A DNA stretch of 7,268 nucleotides, from assembly GCA_022600255.1 (NCBI GenBank), contig JAHZKU010000267.1:1-7268 (forward strand). The letters run 5' to 3'. Both the position numbers and the translations under genes were made by a program. Of the stretch, positions 5,864 to 7,268 are shown piece after piece (the stretch's first letter is position 1; each line of letters opens with the position of its first letter). The notes below the pieces were generated by a model. That model saw only the letters and a program-made list of their open reading frames with translations. It was not told the origin of the DNA and did not search any database. Source of the DNA: Actinomycetes bacterium. Its GTDB lineage: Bacteria > Actinomycetota > Actinomycetes > S36-B12 > GCA-2699445.

Positions 5864-6540
5864 ACCACCAGTTGATAAGTCGGTTCGCTCGCCTTTAGCT
5901 TGCGAATGACGTAGTAGGTCACCGGAAGCATGACAACTTCGACCGTGACCTTGTAGATGAACCCGACAACCAGGTAGTTGATGAAGGCCCAGCCGGTGAA
6001 GATGCCATAGAAAGCGATCATGGCGAAGACGAAAGTGTCGGCGCCCTGTCCGACGAACGAGGAGCTCAGTAACCGCACCCAAAGGCGACTCTCCTTCTCG
6101 CGCTCCTTCAACTTGACCAAGATCCAAGCGTTCAACAGTTGGCCCACGAGGTAGGCTGCCAAGCTGGCGATCACGATTCGGGGCAGAAAACCCAGAATCG
6201 CTTCGAATGCTTCCTGATTCTCCCATTCGGCTGCGGCCGGAGACACGGCCACAAGCCAAAAGATGAACGCGGCCAGAGCCGCGAGGAAGAATCCGATGTA
6301 GATGGCCCGCTTGGCCGCCTTGAGTCCGTACACCTCACTCAAGACATCGCCCAGCACGTAGACCAGTGGAAACAGGAATGCGCCGCCGTCAGTGTTGATC
6401 GGGCCGAATGAGATCGCCTTGGTAGCCCCGATATTCGAGATCAAGAGCAGCCCGCAGAAGAGGGCGACCACCGTGGCGTAGTGCCCTACCGGGACTTGCG
6501 CGTAACGTGCTGGCGCGGCGGTGTCGGGTGCCGCAGACAT
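5860..6540 (-). CDS. yhhQ: Queuosine precursor transporter, YhhQ family
   Basis: A 226-residue inner-membrane protein of the YhhQ/VUT (DUF165, Vut_1) family, whose E. coli member imports preQ0 and preQ1. About six hydrophobic segments are visible at roughly 20-39, 50-70, 78-100, 117-142, 163-184 and 187-212. Family landmarks are GAFLFPLVYVLGDVLSEVYG near 53-72, RIVIASLAAYLVGQLLNAW near 121-139 and SSFVGQGADTFVFAMIAF near 160-177; the latter two align well with E. coli YhhQ. The last two carry the polar and charged positions (Arg, Gln, Asp) expected in the substrate path. Length matches the family (about 220-235). The frame is open to an ATG at 6597, but I choose 6540 because of a strong Shine-Dalgarno there. 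The gene faces tgt tail to tail and its TAG overlaps tgt's TAG. The exact substrate (queuine, preQ1 or preQ0) cannot be read from the sequence. Confidence 0.92.
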   Translation of the reverse strand: MSAAPDTAAPARYAQVPVGHYATVVALFCGLLLISNIGATKAISFGPINTDGGAFLFPLVYVLGDVLSEVYGLKAAKRAIYIGFFLAALAAFIFWLVAVSPAAAEWENQEAFEAILGFLPRIVIASLAAYLVGQLLNAWILVKLKEREKESRLWVRLLSSSFVGQGADTFVFAMIAFYGIFTGWAFINYLVVGFIYKVTVEVVMLPVTYYVIRKLKASEPTYQLVV

Positions 6541-6544
6541 GGCG

Positions 6545-6550
6545 CCTCCA
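6545..6550 (-). promoter_or_regulatory. Shine-Dalgarno fixing the yhhQ start
   Basis: On the minus strand TGGAGG lies four bases before ATG 6540. The alternative ATG at 6597 would add 19 Ala-rich residues and has no comparable site, so this element favours the shorter protein. Confidence 0.7.
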
Positions 6551-6597
6551 GTGTTGCTTGCGATGGCCGAGGCCGCTCTGTGCCCCGCAAGAACCAT

Positions 6598-6679
6598 ACT
6601 TCGGATGTACGGCCGCAGCTAAATCCCGCCAGTGACTTATTCGTGCCCCGAGCGGGCCCGTGAGTGATTACATGGGCTC
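6598..6679. promoter_or_regulatory. Divergent intergenic region, yhhQ and mscS
   Basis: About 80 bases (140 if the shorter yhhQ start is used) separate two divergent genes and must carry promoters for both. Toward mscS, TGATTACAT at 6665-6673 resembles an extended -10 and ends 6 bases before ATG 6680. There is no clear -35. The perfect 8-base palindrome CGGGCCCG occupies 6653-6660. I see no riboswitch-like fold; in particular I could not build a preQ1 aptamer upstream of the transporter gene. Confidence 0.3.
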
Positions 6680-7268
6680 ATGCAGAACTGGCTGACCCGG
6701 ATTCCGACACAACTCCCGACCCCGGACCCCGAGTCCAGCCAGAGTCCGGCCCCCGGCGTCGACTTACCAGGTTCACTGGAGGAAGCGGTTAGTGATGTCT
6801 TTTCTGCATCATGGTGGCTGACGAGCTTCGTTCCCGCCGCCATCAAGGTTGTGGCGATAGTTGCCGTGGGCTTGATTTTGCGCTGGTTGGTGTTCCGCGC
6901 CATTAATCGCACGGTTGCCAAGATGAGCGCCGCTCGGCGACGCAAGATTGAAGTCGAGTGGTCCGACGATGTGGAGCGACAGATTGACGGTCGCCGCGAC
7001 ATCCAGCGCGCTGAAACGATGGGGAAACTGCTTCACAACATCACGACCATCATCATCTTCACGTTTGTGGGCCTCTTGATCTTGGCCCAACTCGGATTCG
7101 ACTTGGGCCCCTTGATCGCCGGCGCCGGGATTGTTGGCGTGGCGCTAGGATTTGGGGCGCAATCGCTGGTAGCAGATTTCATGAACGGCATCTTCATGTT
7201 GATGGAGGACCAGTACGGCGTCGGGGATGTTGTGGAGATTGGGGAGGCAACCGGGGCAGTGGGAACAG
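6680..7268 (+). CDS. MscS-family mechanosensitive channel, 3' truncated
   Basis: The frame is open from ATG 6680 to the window edge (196 residues seen). It is the N-terminal and pore part of a small-conductance mechanosensitive channel that releases solutes during osmotic downshock. Residues 1-32 are Pro/Ser-rich. A first membrane helix lies at about 52-72 (AAIKVVAIVAVGLILRWLVF), followed by a charged loop (about 80-113, RRRKIEVEWSDDVERQIDGRR). A second helix lies at about 121-138. The Gly/Ala-rich pore helix and start of the beta domain follow at about 143-188, with AGAGIVGVALGFGAQSLVAD, FMNGIFMLMEDQYGVGDVVEIG. That last block is the hallmark of MscS proteins. An in-frame TGA at 6665-6667 makes ATG 6680 the first available ATG; no strong Shine-Dalgarno precedes it. 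The beta domain and C-terminus lie beyond the window, so the subfamily and any extra domain are unknown. Confidence 0.93.
   Translation, partial: MQNWLTRIPTQLPTPDPESSQSPAPGVDLPGSLEEAVSDVFSASWWLTSFVPAAIKVVAIVAVGLILRWLVFRAINRTVAKMSAARRRKIEVEWSDDVERQIDGRRDIQRAETMGKLLHNITTIIIFTFVGLLILAQLGFDLGPLIAGAGIVGVALGFGAQSLVADFMNGIFMLMEDQYGVGDVVEIGEATGAVGT

Noticed and set aside
5384..6259. Minus-strand frame of 291 codons across the tgt/yhhQ junction
   Set aside because: It overlaps two well-supported genes in other frames, with Arg/Gly-rich composition and no domain.

Overview
This window looks like ordinary chromosome from a fairly GC-rich actinobacterium (inference). The grounds are: GC-biased third codon positions, GTG as well as ATG starts, possible leaderless promoters (TANNNT boxes 5-7 nt before start codons), a tRNA gene without an encoded CCA end, and a secreted subtilase with an Ala/Pro-rich linker. 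No transposase, integrase, CRISPR array, phage gene or rRNA was seen. The species cannot be named from the sequence.

Layout, left to right. Positions 3-113 hold the 3' end of a gene that starts outside the window. About 540 bases follow (114-655) with no gene I can support. A protein of unknown function (656-1207, +) is followed by a cytosolic aldose 1-epimerase-like enzyme (1318-2286, +). Next comes a secreted subtilisin-family serine protease with a proline-rich linker and a basic C-terminal domain (2465-4075, +). A tRNA-Arg(CCG) gene (4191-4262, +) lies tail to tail with a small lipoprotein gene (4271-4591, -). That gene is divergent from tgt, tRNA-guanine transglycosylase (4652-5863, +). 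tgt converges on a YhhQ-family queuosine-precursor transporter gene (5860-6540, -), and their stop codons share one CTAG. The window ends inside an MscS-type mechanosensitive channel gene (6680-7268, +), divergent from the transporter.

The clearest functional unit is the tgt/yhhQ pair. One protein would import a 7-deazaguanine and the other would insert it at G34 of GUN-anticodon tRNAs. No queuosine biosynthesis gene (queC, queD, queE, queF, queA, queG) is present here, which suggests salvage. The Tgt keeps its catalytic aspartates and zinc ligands. It differs from the classical proteobacterial enzyme at the substrate-recognition loop (GIGGALEKE instead of a GGLAVGE-type loop) and carries an insertion of about 25 residues. 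It is therefore a reasonable candidate for direct queuine use. I see no convincing evidence of an entirely new system; the other genes look like independent housekeeping or envelope functions.
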